Source: Candidatus Bathyarchaeota archaeon
GTDB taxonomy: Archaea; Thermoproteota; Bathyarchaeia; Bathyarchaeales; SOJC01
Length of the DNA: 64,000 nucleotides
Reading direction: 5' to 3'
Assembly: GCA_026014805.1 (NCBI GenBank)
Contig: JAOZHR010000029.1
Location: 1 to 64,000, forward strand
Positions 53,417 to 62,122 of this stretch are shown one piece after another. Every line of letters starts with the position of its first letter. Within the stretch, counting starts at the first letter, position 1. The position numbers and the translations under genes are program-made. The notes beneath the pieces were generated by a model that was not told where the DNA came from, searched no databases, and worked only from the letters and a program-made list of their open reading frames with translations.

Positions 53417-54076
53417 TTGAAAATCTTGGCGGCTACAGATTTTCATGGCGATGTTGGGGCATTTCAAAAAGTTTCTTTGAATGCAAGGCGGAACCATGTG
53501 AATATGATTGTTGTGTGTGGGGATGTGACGCATTTTGGTTCTGTGCAACAAGCCAAAGAACTACTTTCCTCTTTACTTGCCATCCAGTCTTCAGTGTTGT
53601 TTGTGCCAGGAAACTGTGATCCCCCTGCATTGGCAGAAGAAAAAATAGAGACGATAGAGTCTATCCACGGAAAATGCAGGCAAATTGGCAACATCAATTT
53701 CTTTGGTGTCGGAGGTTCTTCGCCAAGTCCTTTTGATACACCCTTTGAACTTACAGAAACAGAGATTGCTAATATTCTGGAACGAGGCTATAATGCTTGC
53801 CAAGTCAAGCGCAGAACCATTCTGATTTCACATTCTCCACCTAAGGACACAAAGGTAGATGTAACATCTGCAGGCGAACATGCAGGAAGCTTCAGCGTAA
53901 GAGAATTTATAGAAAAAACAAAACCTGATCTAGTGTTATGCGGTCATATCCATGAAGCAACTGGAATAGACAGAATAAATGATACCATCATAGTTAACCC
54001 AGGACCTGCAAGACATGGAAAATGCGCATTGATTGACTTAAACGAAAGCATAAATGTCAGACTAGAATCCCTATAA
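53417..54076 (+). CDS. Metallophosphoesterase (YfcE-like)
   Basis: 219 residues with the complete calcineurin-like motif set: DFH (8-10), GDVTH, GNCD, SHSPP and GHIHE. The Asn in GNCD and the C-terminal histidines indicate an active two-metal site. Small archaeal members usually act on phosphodiesters. TTG start with AAGGG upstream. The substrate is unknown. Confidence 0.86.
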   Translation: MKILAATDFHGDVGAFQKVSLNARRNHVNMIVVCGDVTHFGSVQQAKELLSSLLAIQSSVLFVPGNCDPPALAEEKIETIESIHGKCRQIGNINFFGVGGSSPSPFDTPFELTETEIANILERGYNACQVKRRTILISHSPPKDTKVDVTSAGEHAGSFSVREFIEKTKPDLVLCGHIHEATGIDRINDTIIVNPGPARHGKCALIDLNESINVRLESL

Positions 54077-54180
54077 CAGCCCAAAACCCTCCTCTATTAT
54101 TAAATTTCCAACATCACGAAACAAAAAGCGTAAAGTATTTTGGGTTCTCAAGACTGCAAATTGAAAAGGAGCACAAATTA

Positions 54181-56457
54181 GTGCGTGCAGAAATCAAAGC
54201 CCTCGGCATCGTTCAAGGAGTAGGATTTCGTCCTTTCATCTTCCGGATAGCCACTGCAAACAACCTTAAAGGCTACGTTAGGAACCGAGGTGATGCAGGT
54301 GTAGAAATTGTTGTAGAGGGCATGGAACTCGACATAAATCATTTTCTGAATGACTTGGAAAAGAAGAGACCGCCCCTCGCCTGCGTTTACAAAACACTTG
54401 TACGTTATAAGAAAGGCACAGGAAGCTTCAATGAGTTCACCATCCTGAAAAGCTCTGAGGCAAAGGAACTAGCAGGCTCAGTAATTCCACCAGACATCGC
54501 TATATGCAACGAATGTCTAAAAGAACTTCGTAACCCTTCAGATCCGAGACACGATTACTTCTTTATCACATGTACCAACTGCGGTCCACGCTACACAACA
54601 ATCCGCAAACTGCCCTACGACAGGCAAAACACCACAATGCAAGATTTTGAAATGTGCGAGTTCTGCAAAACAGAGTACACAAACCCCGCTAACAGAAGAT
54701 TCCACGCCCAAACGGTGGCTTGCCCCAAATGTGGACCACAAGCATATCTGACGACAAACAAGGGCGAACTTGTACCCCTTAAAGATCCAATACGCGAAGC
54801 GGGGCATCTGCTAGAGGCAGGACATGTGCTCGCAATCAAAGGCTACGGTGGCTTTCACGTAGCAACCGCGACAACCAAAGATGACCCCATACGCAGACTT
54901 CGAGAGGTTAAGCAAAGAGCCCAAAAGCCCTTCGCCATCATGGCACGAAACCTACAAACAGTTCGCACCTTTGCAAACGTTAGCCAAAAAGAAGCAAAAA
55001 CACTATCTTCACATGCAAGGCCAATAGTGCTCCTAGACAAAGCAGAAAACTACTATCTTTCAGAGCTAATCGCGCCAAGCCTACATAACGTCGGTGTAAT
55101 GCTGCCATACACCGGATTGCATGTAATGCTGTTTGATCAAGTAAAAGAACCGGCATTTGTTATGACCAGTGCAAATCCTCCAAGCCAACCAATAGTCGCA
55201 GATAACATCGAAGCTTTGAAGACGCTGGGCTCTGCAGTTGACTATTTCTTGTTTCACAACAGAGCGATTGCCCAAAGATGCGACGACTCGGTCATCCGTT
55301 TACACAACAGGAAAATGAGTTTCATCCGGAGATCGCGAGGATACGCCCCCGCGCCTGTTAATCTCAAACATTCATTCAGCAAGTGTGTGTTAGGCGTAGG
55401 TGCAGAAGAAAATGTAACCTCTTGTATTCTGTGGCATGATAAGGCTTTCATATCCCAATATATAGGTGACGTAGAAAACCTTGAAACTTTGACCTTCTTA
55501 AAAAGAACAATTCGCCACCTAACGTCACTGACAAATGCGAAAATCGACGCAGTTGCCTGTGATTTACATCCGAAATTTGCCACGACAAGATTGGCTCAAG
55601 AGATTGCAGACGAAGTAGATTGCTCAGTTACACCTGTTCAACATCATCATGCGCACATGCTTTCCTTGATGGGAGAACACGGTTTGGACGAGATTGTCGG
55701 AATCGTCTGCGATGGCTATGGCTATGGAGAGAACGGAAAACCTTGGGGAGGCGAAGTTCTCCACTGTAGCCAAGACCGTTTTAACCGAGTTGGCCATCTC
55801 CAGGAACAACTCCTAGTTGGAGGCGATTTAGTAGCCCGCTATCCTCTTCGAATGGCAGCGGGAATACTAAACGACGTAGTAAACATTGAAAACTGGCTTC
55901 TAAGAAGAAGCAAATATCTCCCTCACGGAAAAGAAGAAGCGCAAACAATAATCAGCCAACTTAACAGCAAACACCCCCCCTTAACCACCACAAGCTGCGG
56001 ACGAGTTTTAGACGCTGTCTCAGCAATCTTAGACATCTGCCATGAAAGGACATATCAGGGGGAACCAGCGATGAAGCTGGAAGCAGCAGCAACACATGGT
56101 CAGGACATGCTAAAACTGGAACCAGAGATTGAAAATGAGGTTCTTGACACGACTCGCATTGTACGGGCTGTTTTCGAGGCAAAAGACGATTTTTCAACTG
56201 CAGATTTGGCATACTCAACCCAGTCCTACATGGCAAAAGGCATGGCTCAACTTGCAGTTGGAGCAGCACAGAAAATTGGAATAAAGGCAATAGGATTCTC
56301 CGGCGGCGTAGCTTACAACAAACACATAACATCTGCCATAAAGAAGCTTGTGGAAAAAAAAGGTGTCAAATTTTATATGCACAACTCGCTCCCAGCTGGC
56401 GATGGTGGAATTTCCTTCGGGCAAGCTCTTGCAGCCGTAATTTGCGCTAGCGGCTGA
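54181..56457 (+). CDS. hypF: NiFe-hydrogenase maturation carbamoyltransferase HypF
   Basis: Makes the cyano ligand precursor for NiFe hydrogenase from carbamoyl phosphate. Order: acylphosphatase domain (1-90, GIVQGVGFRPFIFR), two zinc fingers (CNEC..CTNC, CEFC..CPKC), YrdC-like domain (GYGGFHVATATTK), and the Kae1-like transferase with VQHHHAHMLS and a SGGVAYN loop. 758 residues, normal. GTG start with AAAAGGAG upstream. hypC and hypD lie 2-3 kb on. Confidence 0.96.
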   Translation: MRAEIKALGIVQGVGFRPFIFRIATANNLKGYVRNRGDAGVEIVVEGMELDINHFLNDLEKKRPPLACVYKTLVRYKKGTGSFNEFTILKSSEAKELAGSVIPPDIAICNECLKELRNPSDPRHDYFFITCTNCGPRYTTIRKLPYDRQNTTMQDFEMCEFCKTEYTNPANRRFHAQTVACPKCGPQAYLTTNKGELVPLKDPIREAGHLLEAGHVLAIKGYGGFHVATATTKDDPIRRLREVKQRAQKPFAIMARNLQTVRTFANVSQKEAKTLSSHARPIVLLDKAENYYLSELIAPSLHNVGVMLPYTGLHVMLFDQVKEPAFVMTSANPPSQPIVADNIEALKTLGSAVDYFLFHNRAIAQRCDDSVIRLHNRKMSFIRRSRGYAPAPVNLKHSFSKCVLGVGAEENVTSCILWHDKAFISQYIGDVENLETLTFLKRTIRHLTSLTNAKIDAVACDLHPKFATTRLAQEIADEVDCSVTPVQHHHAHMLSLMGEHGLDEIVGIVCDGYGYGENGKPWGGEVLHCSQDRFNRVGHLQEQLLVGGDLVARYPLRMAAGILNDVVNIENWLLRRSKYLPHGKEEAQTIISQLNSKHPPLTTTSCGRVLDAVSAILDICHERTYQGEPAMKLEAAATHGQDMLKLEPEIENEVLDTTRIVRAVFEAKDDFSTADLAYSTQSYMAKGMAQLAVGAAQKIGIKAIGFSGGVAYNKHITSAIKKLVEKKGVKFYMHNSLPAGDGGISFGQALAAVICASG

Positions 56458-56603
56458 TTTGAGCCAACACACACATCCATTAGAACATAAGGAAAACTGG
56501 CACACAACAGAAACTGCACGCCCTTTTTTTCACATATTTGTGTATGTAATAAGAAAGAGTCAATTTGAGGATTGTATTCTTCTCCATATTTTCCTGTCAT
56601 CAT

Positions 56604-57875
56604 CTACTTTTCAGTGCGTTGTGGTTGCTTAATGAATAGTGCAGTTAGAATAAAAGCTAGCATAATGACAACCGATGCCATGACGAAGGACAATTCAGGA
56701 TTAACTCGCTCGTAAACGAATCCTCCTAGAAGACTTGCTGGAACGCTGAATGCTGACCAAGCAACGCCGAAAGCAGCGAACGCTCTTCCTCTTCTTTCTT
56801 CTGGAATCAGGTCTGCTTCCAAAGATGAGTATGTTGGTTCATAAAAAGACCATATGAAGGAACTTGCGGTCCAGAGAGTTAGAACTTGTATGAACATCCC
56901 GCAGCGGATAAAGAGAAGGTAGGTAAATATGTCTAAGGCTGTTGTTGCTAACAGAATTTTTCTTCGACTGAATTTGTCTAACAGTTTGCCAACTATAAGT
57001 ATCTTCGACGCGATGCTGATTGCACTGCCTACGCCTATGACGATGCCCCATTGTGTAGATGTGACGCTGATTATTTCTTCGGCGTAGACTATCCAGTAGG
57101 GTTCGACTAGGCCGTATTCGAATGCCCATAAAATGTATATGGCTGTTAGGGCGAGGGCTGAGTGGGGCATCCATGACCATGTTTGTAAGTGTCCTTTGAA
57201 GGCGTCTTTTATGAGTTTGCTTAATCCTTTAAGGCTATGTTGCTCATCAGTTTGTCTGTTCTGAGGAGAAATGGTTTCTGTGAGCATGGATAGTCGTATT
57301 ATTCCTGCAGTTATGCCTATTATTGCCAGGCCAACGTAAGCCCATCTCATTGGGGCTAGAATGCCGTGGATGTCGATTAGGTAGCCGCCGATGGAGGGCA
57401 TTATGGCCCATGGTAGGAAGCTTAGGCAGCTGTAGAATGCGAAGGCTGTTCCTCTTTTTTGTTCGTTTATGGAGTCTGCTAGTATGGCCCAGAATGCGGG
57501 TTCGAATATCCAGCACATGTTTGTTAGTATTATGGCTAGGATTAGGAATTGCCAGTTGGGTGCGATTGCTACGAGGAATTGGCTTAACCCAAGGATTATG
57601 GTCATTAAGCCGATTAGTTTCTTTCTGCCGTACAGGTCTGCTATGTGGCCGCCTATGATCGAGAATATGACATAAGTAGTGCTTCCTAGGGCTGCGATTA
57701 TGCCTATTGTTATTTCTGTTCCGCCTAGTCCGAAGACGTATAGGGAGAAGTAGGTGTTACAGATGCTTGTGGGTATTCCCCATAGTGTGGATGTGAGGGT
57801 TAGCACTAAGTAGTTGCGTGTCATGAAGCCGAAGCGTGGCTTGTCCTCTTTTTGGTTCAATTTTTTCACCCTCAC
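56604..57875 (-). CDS. Major facilitator superfamily transporter
   Basis: 423 residues with about twelve membrane helices. The loop between helices 2 and 3 has the MFS motif GHIADLYGRKKLIG, and its counterpart in the second half is GKLLDKFSRRKILL. YEPTYSSLEADLIPEERRGR resembles drug-efflux-type members. It is inserted on the opposite strand between hypF and hypC. Substrate unknown. Confidence 0.87.
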   Translation of the reverse strand: MRVKKLNQKEDKPRFGFMTRNYLVLTLTSTLWGIPTSICNTYFSLYVFGLGGTEITIGIIAALGSTTYVIFSIIGGHIADLYGRKKLIGLMTIILGLSQFLVAIAPNWQFLILAIILTNMCWIFEPAFWAILADSINEQKRGTAFAFYSCLSFLPWAIMPSIGGYLIDIHGILAPMRWAYVGLAIIGITAGIIRLSMLTETISPQNRQTDEQHSLKGLSKLIKDAFKGHLQTWSWMPHSALALTAIYILWAFEYGLVEPYWIVYAEEIISVTSTQWGIVIGVGSAISIASKILIVGKLLDKFSRRKILLATTALDIFTYLLFIRCGMFIQVLTLWTASSFIWSFYEPTYSSLEADLIPEERRGRAFAAFGVAWSAFSVPASLLGGFVYERVNPELSFVMASVVIMLAFILTALFIKQPQRTEK

Positions 57876-58030
57876 AGGTTAGCTTATGTTCTGCTCTCAG
57901 ATACATGTGAATCCTCTTCCACGATAGCAGTTCACCCTTAAAAAACTAACGCCTTGACGTACAAAGCCACATGAAAAACCGCAAGTAGAATCGCAGGCTT
58001 GTCTGCTACGTTGCTGGTAGAACGCGAACC

Positions 58031-58080
58031 AGCGACCAGTGGAGATATCTCCCGCAAACCCCCTTTTTTTGCTCGCGCAC
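58031..58080 (+). repeat. Dispersed palindromic element, copy B
   Basis: AGTGGAGATATCTCCCG with the perfect palindrome GGAGATATCTCC (58041-58052), then CCCCC, a T-run and GCTCGCGCA. It aligns over about 50 bases with the element at 36551. The minus-strand ORF over it (57897-58091) is probably noise. Confidence 0.5.
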
Positions 58081-58297
58081 ATTTTCAACATGCTTAAAAG
58101 TCCATCAACACTATTATTCTAACCAATATTTCTGTGACACCGACCCTCCATTGATACCAACCAGACACCGACCATATTTATGCACAATTTGTGACATAAG
58201 AGAAATATTATGAGCGACAACGCGTGCATTTGTGTTGTCATCTACGTAAACCGAAACTGATTTATGGGTGATGAAGATTCTCGACAGAGGATAAGAA

Positions 58298-58528
58298 ATG
58301 TGTTTGGCAATTCCCGCAAAAGTTGTGAAGGTTCATGGTGATGTAGCTGAGGTGGACTTCGGTGGAGGTGTCCTTAGAGAAGTAAACGTTGTTCTGGTAG
58401 AGGCGAAGGTTGATGAGTACGTTTTGGTTCACGCAGGTTATGCTATCCAAGTAATTGACAGAAAAGAGGCTGAGGAGACTCTTAGATTGTGGAATGAAAT
58501 TTTGAAAATGGAAGAGCCAAATGACTAA
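58298..58528 (+). CDS. hypC: Hydrogenase maturation chaperone HypC
   Basis: A 76-residue chaperone that, with HypD, assembles the Fe(CN)2CO unit and hands it to the hydrogenase large subunit. It has the essential MCLAIPAKVV start with Cys2 and the later VHAGYAIQVID. It is followed 80 bases later by hypD, the usual pair. Confidence 0.96.
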   Translation: MCLAIPAKVVKVHGDVAEVDFGGGVLREVNVVLVEAKVDEYVLVHAGYAIQVIDRKEAEETLRLWNEILKMEEPND

Positions 58529-58608
58529 GCCATAGGAACTTTTGCATATGCAGGAAATTTTTGGGCACCACTTAATAAGAGGCGTTAAAACGCGGACTGT
58601 GATTTGGT

Positions 58609-59691
58609 TTGAACGAGTTAGCGGGATTCCGTAATCCAGAATTAGCAAGGCTGGTTACAAAGCACATTCTTGAGCTTACGCCAGACTACTTGGTGAAGTT
58701 TTGCCACGTTTGCGGGACTCATGAGTGGACGGTGACTCATTTTGGGCTGCGCAGTTTCTTGCCGAAAAATGTGGAGGTGATTGCGGGGCCTGGATGTCCT
58801 GTCTGTGTTTTACCTGCGGCAGAAATTGATGAGGCAGTTAAGTTGGCGTTGAAGGGGGTTACGGTTGCAACTTTTGGGGATGTTCTGCGGGTTCCCGGTT
58901 CGGACTTGTCTTTGGTTGAGGCGAGGGCTAAGGGAGGTGACGTGCGTGTTGTTTACGGTGTCGGTGATGCTGTGAAGATGGCAAAGGAAGAACCGGGTAG
59001 AGATTTTGCTTTTTTTGCAATTGGTTTTGAGACAACTGTGCCTACGACGGCGAATGAAGTGTTAAAGGGGCCGCCTGAGAATCTTAGTTTTCTTGTTTCG
59101 CATCGTTTGATCCCGCCGGCTATGGAGCTGTTGTTGGGGATTGGAGATTTGCATATTGACGGATTTATTGCACCGGGTCATGTTTCAACTATTATTGGTT
59201 TGAAGCCCTACGAGGTGTTTACGAGTGCTTATCATATGCCTGTTGTGGTCGCTGGTTTTGAGCCTTTAGATGTACTGTTTGCAGTTGACTTATTATTGCG
59301 ACAATTGAGGGACGGGGTGGCTAGGTTGGAGAACGAGTATGGGCGGGCTGTGAAACGGGAGGGAAATGTAAAGGCGTTAAAGCTTGTTAGTCGTGTTTTC
59401 GATGTCGTTAAAGGTGGTTGGAGAGGTCTAGGAATGTTGCCTTCATCAGCGTTTGCCTTGAAAGACGAGTTTAAAGAGTGGGATGCTCGAAAGAAGCACG
59501 GTGTAAAAGTAAAAGCTGGCAGAGATCTTTTACCTGGATGCCAATGCCATTTAGTAATGATCGGAAAAATTAAGCCCAGCGAATGCCCATTGTTCATGGA
59601 TGCTTGCAGGCCCGAGTCGCCGAAGGGAGCTTGCATGGTTTCAATGGAAGGTACTTGTCGTATTTGGGCGAAGCATGGTGTAAAGCAGTAG
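58609..59691 (+). CDS. hypD: Hydrogenase maturation protein HypD
   Basis: The scaffold Fe-S protein of hydrogenase cofactor assembly. Conserved Cys motifs are FCHVCGTHEW, AGPGCPVCV and the C-terminal cluster region (GCQCH, CPLF, CRPESPKGACM). Also present are ATFGDVLRVPGS and IGFETTVPTTA. TTG start, 360 residues. No structural hydrogenase genes occur in the window. Confidence 0.96.
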   Translation: MNELAGFRNPELARLVTKHILELTPDYLVKFCHVCGTHEWTVTHFGLRSFLPKNVEVIAGPGCPVCVLPAAEIDEAVKLALKGVTVATFGDVLRVPGSDLSLVEARAKGGDVRVVYGVGDAVKMAKEEPGRDFAFFAIGFETTVPTTANEVLKGPPENLSFLVSHRLIPPAMELLLGIGDLHIDGFIAPGHVSTIIGLKPYEVFTSAYHMPVVVAGFEPLDVLFAVDLLLRQLRDGVARLENEYGRAVKREGNVKALKLVSRVFDVVKGGWRGLGMLPSSAFALKDEFKEWDARKKHGVKVKAGRDLLPGCQCHLVMIGKIKPSECPLFMDACRPESPKGACMVSMEGTCRIWAKHGVKQ

Positions 59692-59937
59692 AAGTTGTGC
59701 GTAGCATCTTGGCTAGGCTGTTCTATTAGATTCAAATTTTTATAGATTACCCACTTGGTAGCCTCGAAAAAGACCGATTTGACGTATTAACCGCATAGAA
59801 GAGGCTTTCAACAGGCTACTTTTCTTGTGTAACATGGTAAAACAAGCTTCTTTTGGCCGTGAAGCGCAACCACGTAACAAGCATGATGTATCATAAAAAA
59901 ACGTCTAAAGAAAAAATGAAAATGGAATATGAGGTTT

Positions 59938-60468
59938 TTACTCATATTCCACTTGGATGTCAAAGTCATACGTTCCGGTTGCCGATGTTGTAGCAGCTAC
60001 TTCGAATGTCATTAGGTAGTACCCACTTGCACCTAATGGGTCATTTCCAGTATATGTTTCGTACGAATCAGAGGTTTCTACATCTAGTGTGTCGACAAAC
60101 ACCCATGAACTTGTTGAGTTTTCGTAGATGTGAATCTTGCATTCATCAAAATCGGCTGCGGTTATTGTTGTGGTTACGCTGATGGTCATGTTATGTGCTG
60201 CAGTGTCTTCGTTTTTTAGATAGAGACAGTCGGTGAAGTTTTGTGGAGTTCCAGGTTCTACACCTAAGTCCATAGTGACTGTACTGCCTGATATTGTTGT
60301 ACCAGGGGGAGCATCGTCACCCTCTATCCATATGAGCTTTGCAGCGCCTACTGTGACACTTCCGTCTATGTACATGTATCTGTAAGTGGCTGCGCTTACT
60401 GTGGCTATGAGTATCGATGATATTAGTAGTATTATGAGTTTTGCTGATTTCTTGTAGTTTATGTTCAT
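59938..60468 (-). CDS. Secreted, Thr-rich beta-sandwich protein (surface fibre candidate)
   Basis: 176 residues with an N-terminal signal or anchor helix (KLIILLISSILIATVSAA). The mature part is rich in Thr/Ser and has several N-x-S/T sites. Alternating strands, together with CKIHIYENSTSSWVFVDTLD and SGYYLMTFEV, recall TasA/camelysin-type surface subunits, by impression only. AAAGGAGGTGA nine bases before the ATG is a near-perfect SD, implying strong expression. The start overlaps the stop of the membrane protein gene. Confidence 0.6.
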   Translation of the reverse strand: MNINYKKSAKLIILLISSILIATVSAATYRYMYIDGSVTVGAAKLIWIEGDDAPPGTTISGSTVTMDLGVEPGTPQNFTDCLYLKNEDTAAHNMTISVTTTITAADFDECKIHIYENSTSSWVFVDTLDVETSDSYETYTGNDPLGASGYYLMTFEVAATTSATGTYDFDIQVEYE

Positions 60469-61169
60469 TTTGTTATTTCACCTCCTTTCGCTTTTTGTTT
60501 TTCCCACCAGAATCGCAGGAGTACGTAGAGGCTTGCCCCTAAAACTCCGACGCACGCAATCCCCAAAATTATGTAGATGTATATGGCGCCTGCTATGAAG
60601 AAGACTTCGCCCATTGTTGGCTTAATAGACAAGAAGGCTGTTGCACCTATCAAAAGGGCTATCGTGGGAGTCGCAATTTGCCACCATTTTGGTTTTACGA
60701 GGACGTAGATGCTTGCGCTGACCACTAGCGTGTCGAAGGCGAAGACGCTGATGAACATGAGACCTAAGGAGATTTGTGGAAGTGGGATGATTGCGTGCGG
60801 GGCTTCGGTGGCGTAGTTGTATAGGAACATTGTTGATATGATGAAAGTGGGGGCTGTGGCGATGATTGAGAAAAGCTTTGCGATGGTTTTCGCTTTTTTG
60901 TAGAAGAATAAATAGGCGTTAAGGGAGGCGATATTGGCTACTGCAATGATTAGGTAGATGAAGCTGTACCAGAAACGCATATAATCTGCAAAGGAACCCA
61001 TGAATTCTTGGGTGACGAGGAGTTGGCCGAAACCTGCTAGAGCGATTAGTTGGTAGAGGTAGGCGAGTTTGTCTGGGAAGTGTTTGTCGAATGTGCATGT
61101 TAGTAGGCTTGTGGCTAAGAAGAAGTCAATGCCTAGTAGCATGAAGAACTCTGGCATCAGGGATTGCAT
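60465..61169 (-). CDS. Multi-pass membrane protein, unknown
   Basis: 234 residues from ATG 61169, with about seven hydrophobic helices and short loops. No transporter or enzyme motif is seen. It is coupled (ATGA) to the secreted beta-sandwich gene, so it may help export, anchor or sense that product. The open frame reaches 61262, but the extra residues are repetitive (DSDSDSE) and unlikely. Confidence 0.6.
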   Translation of the reverse strand: MQSLMPEFFMLLGIDFFLATSLLTCTFDKHFPDKLAYLYQLIALAGFGQLLVTQEFMGSFADYMRFWYSFIYLIIAVANIASLNAYLFFYKKAKTIAKLFSIIATAPTFIISTMFLYNYATEAPHAIIPLPQISLGLMFISVFAFDTLVVSASIYVLVKPKWWQIATPTIALLIGATAFLSIKPTMGEVFFIAGAIYIYIILGIACVGVLGASLYVLLRFWWEKQKAKGGEITK

Positions 61170-61276
61170 TTTCTTTGTCTTTCCAGGGGATGAAAAGAAT
61201 TGTTTTGGTTCGTAACATTTAAGATGTATGAATTCTGAATCAGAATCAGAATCCAATACCAATCTGGAAAGCGTGT

Positions 61277-61405
61277 TTACTTTAGCGTAGAAATAGAATC
61301 ATTTTTGAAATGAAATGTATATGCTCCAGATTCCTGTGCGATTAACTCAAAAGTTGTTCCTTGACTGACTCTACCCAAATTGACACTAGTGTTAGGTGCT
61401 TTTTT
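61277..61405 (-). pseudogene. C-terminal scrap of a beta-sandwich protein
   Basis: After an in-frame TAG the minus strand reads GRVSQGTTFELIAQESGAYT, then FHFKNDSIS and a stop. It looks like the end of a secreted beta-sandwich (GOLD-like) domain. There is no start codon or SD. It may be debris of a third gene of this envelope cluster. Confidence 0.35.
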
Positions 61406-61518
61406 CTAGGAAAAGAAGGTGCGCTTGAAACTGACTTAGCACAACTGCAAAAATAATGTCTAATGCGTGGGAAAATCTTTTTTTGGCTGGACTGGTTTGA
61501 ATCAGTCGTGATATAGGA

Positions 61519-62067
61519 TTGTCAAAGGAAAAGAAGAGTAGAATTTCTGGTTCACCGTTAAGATACCTATTTCCGATAGCAACACTGATCTCAATAGTCC
61601 TTGCCTTAATAGGTGGTTTATACTCAATCTATTTAGAGCCTTCTCCTTCGATCTATACCCACCTAGGAGTAATAGCCCTAATTATGGTCGGTGTTTTGAT
61701 GAAATCTTTCTTCGATCATCTTATAGTTAAGAGAAAGGAGAAAAAGGAAGAGATAAAGATCCTGAAGGATTTGCTGATGGAATGCGAAGGAAACTTGGAG
61801 TTAATCAGGAACAAAAAGATACAATGGCCTCAGGTCCATTTCAGCATAATTTCGTATGACATAGTAAAGGAAAAGGCAATGCTTAGCGGTTTTTCATCCA
61901 AGCTTCATAAGCAAATTGAAGCGTCTTACCAACTAGTTTCAGAGATAGAAAAACGAAAATTCCGTGCCTTCGACCAAAAAACCGACATGATGCTTGAGAA
62001 ACTTGCGCAAATACTTTCAGAAGCAATAAAAGAACTTAAGGAAAGAATCTATCGCCATCGCTCATAG
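61519..62067 (+). CDS. Two-helix membrane protein with coiled-coil tail
   Basis: 182 residues. Two membrane segments (about 15-35 and 47-65) are joined by a short extracytoplasmic loop. A basic stop-transfer (RKEKKEEIK) follows, then a mostly helical cytoplasmic domain to the end. TTG start. No known family; orientation is inferred from the positive-inside rule. Confidence 0.55.
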   Translation: MSKEKKSRISGSPLRYLFPIATLISIVLALIGGLYSIYLEPSPSIYTHLGVIALIMVGVLMKSFFDHLIVKRKEKKEEIKILKDLLMECEGNLELIRNKKIQWPQVHFSIISYDIVKEKAMLSGFSSKLHKQIEASYQLVSEIEKRKFRAFDQKTDMMLEKLAQILSEAIKELKERIYRHRS

Positions 62068-62122
62068 TAAATGCTCGAACAGAGATTGGAAAACATTAGA
62101 GAAATATCACGACAATCGTGTG

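Noticed and set aside
57897-58091. 64-codon minus-strand ORF
   Set aside because: It covers palindromic element copy B; the aligned region at copy A does not keep the same frame.
58137-58180. Direct repeat ACACCGACC, two copies 33 bases apart
   Set aside because: Only two short copies; not enough for a CRISPR or operator array. No CRISPR array was found anywhere in the window.
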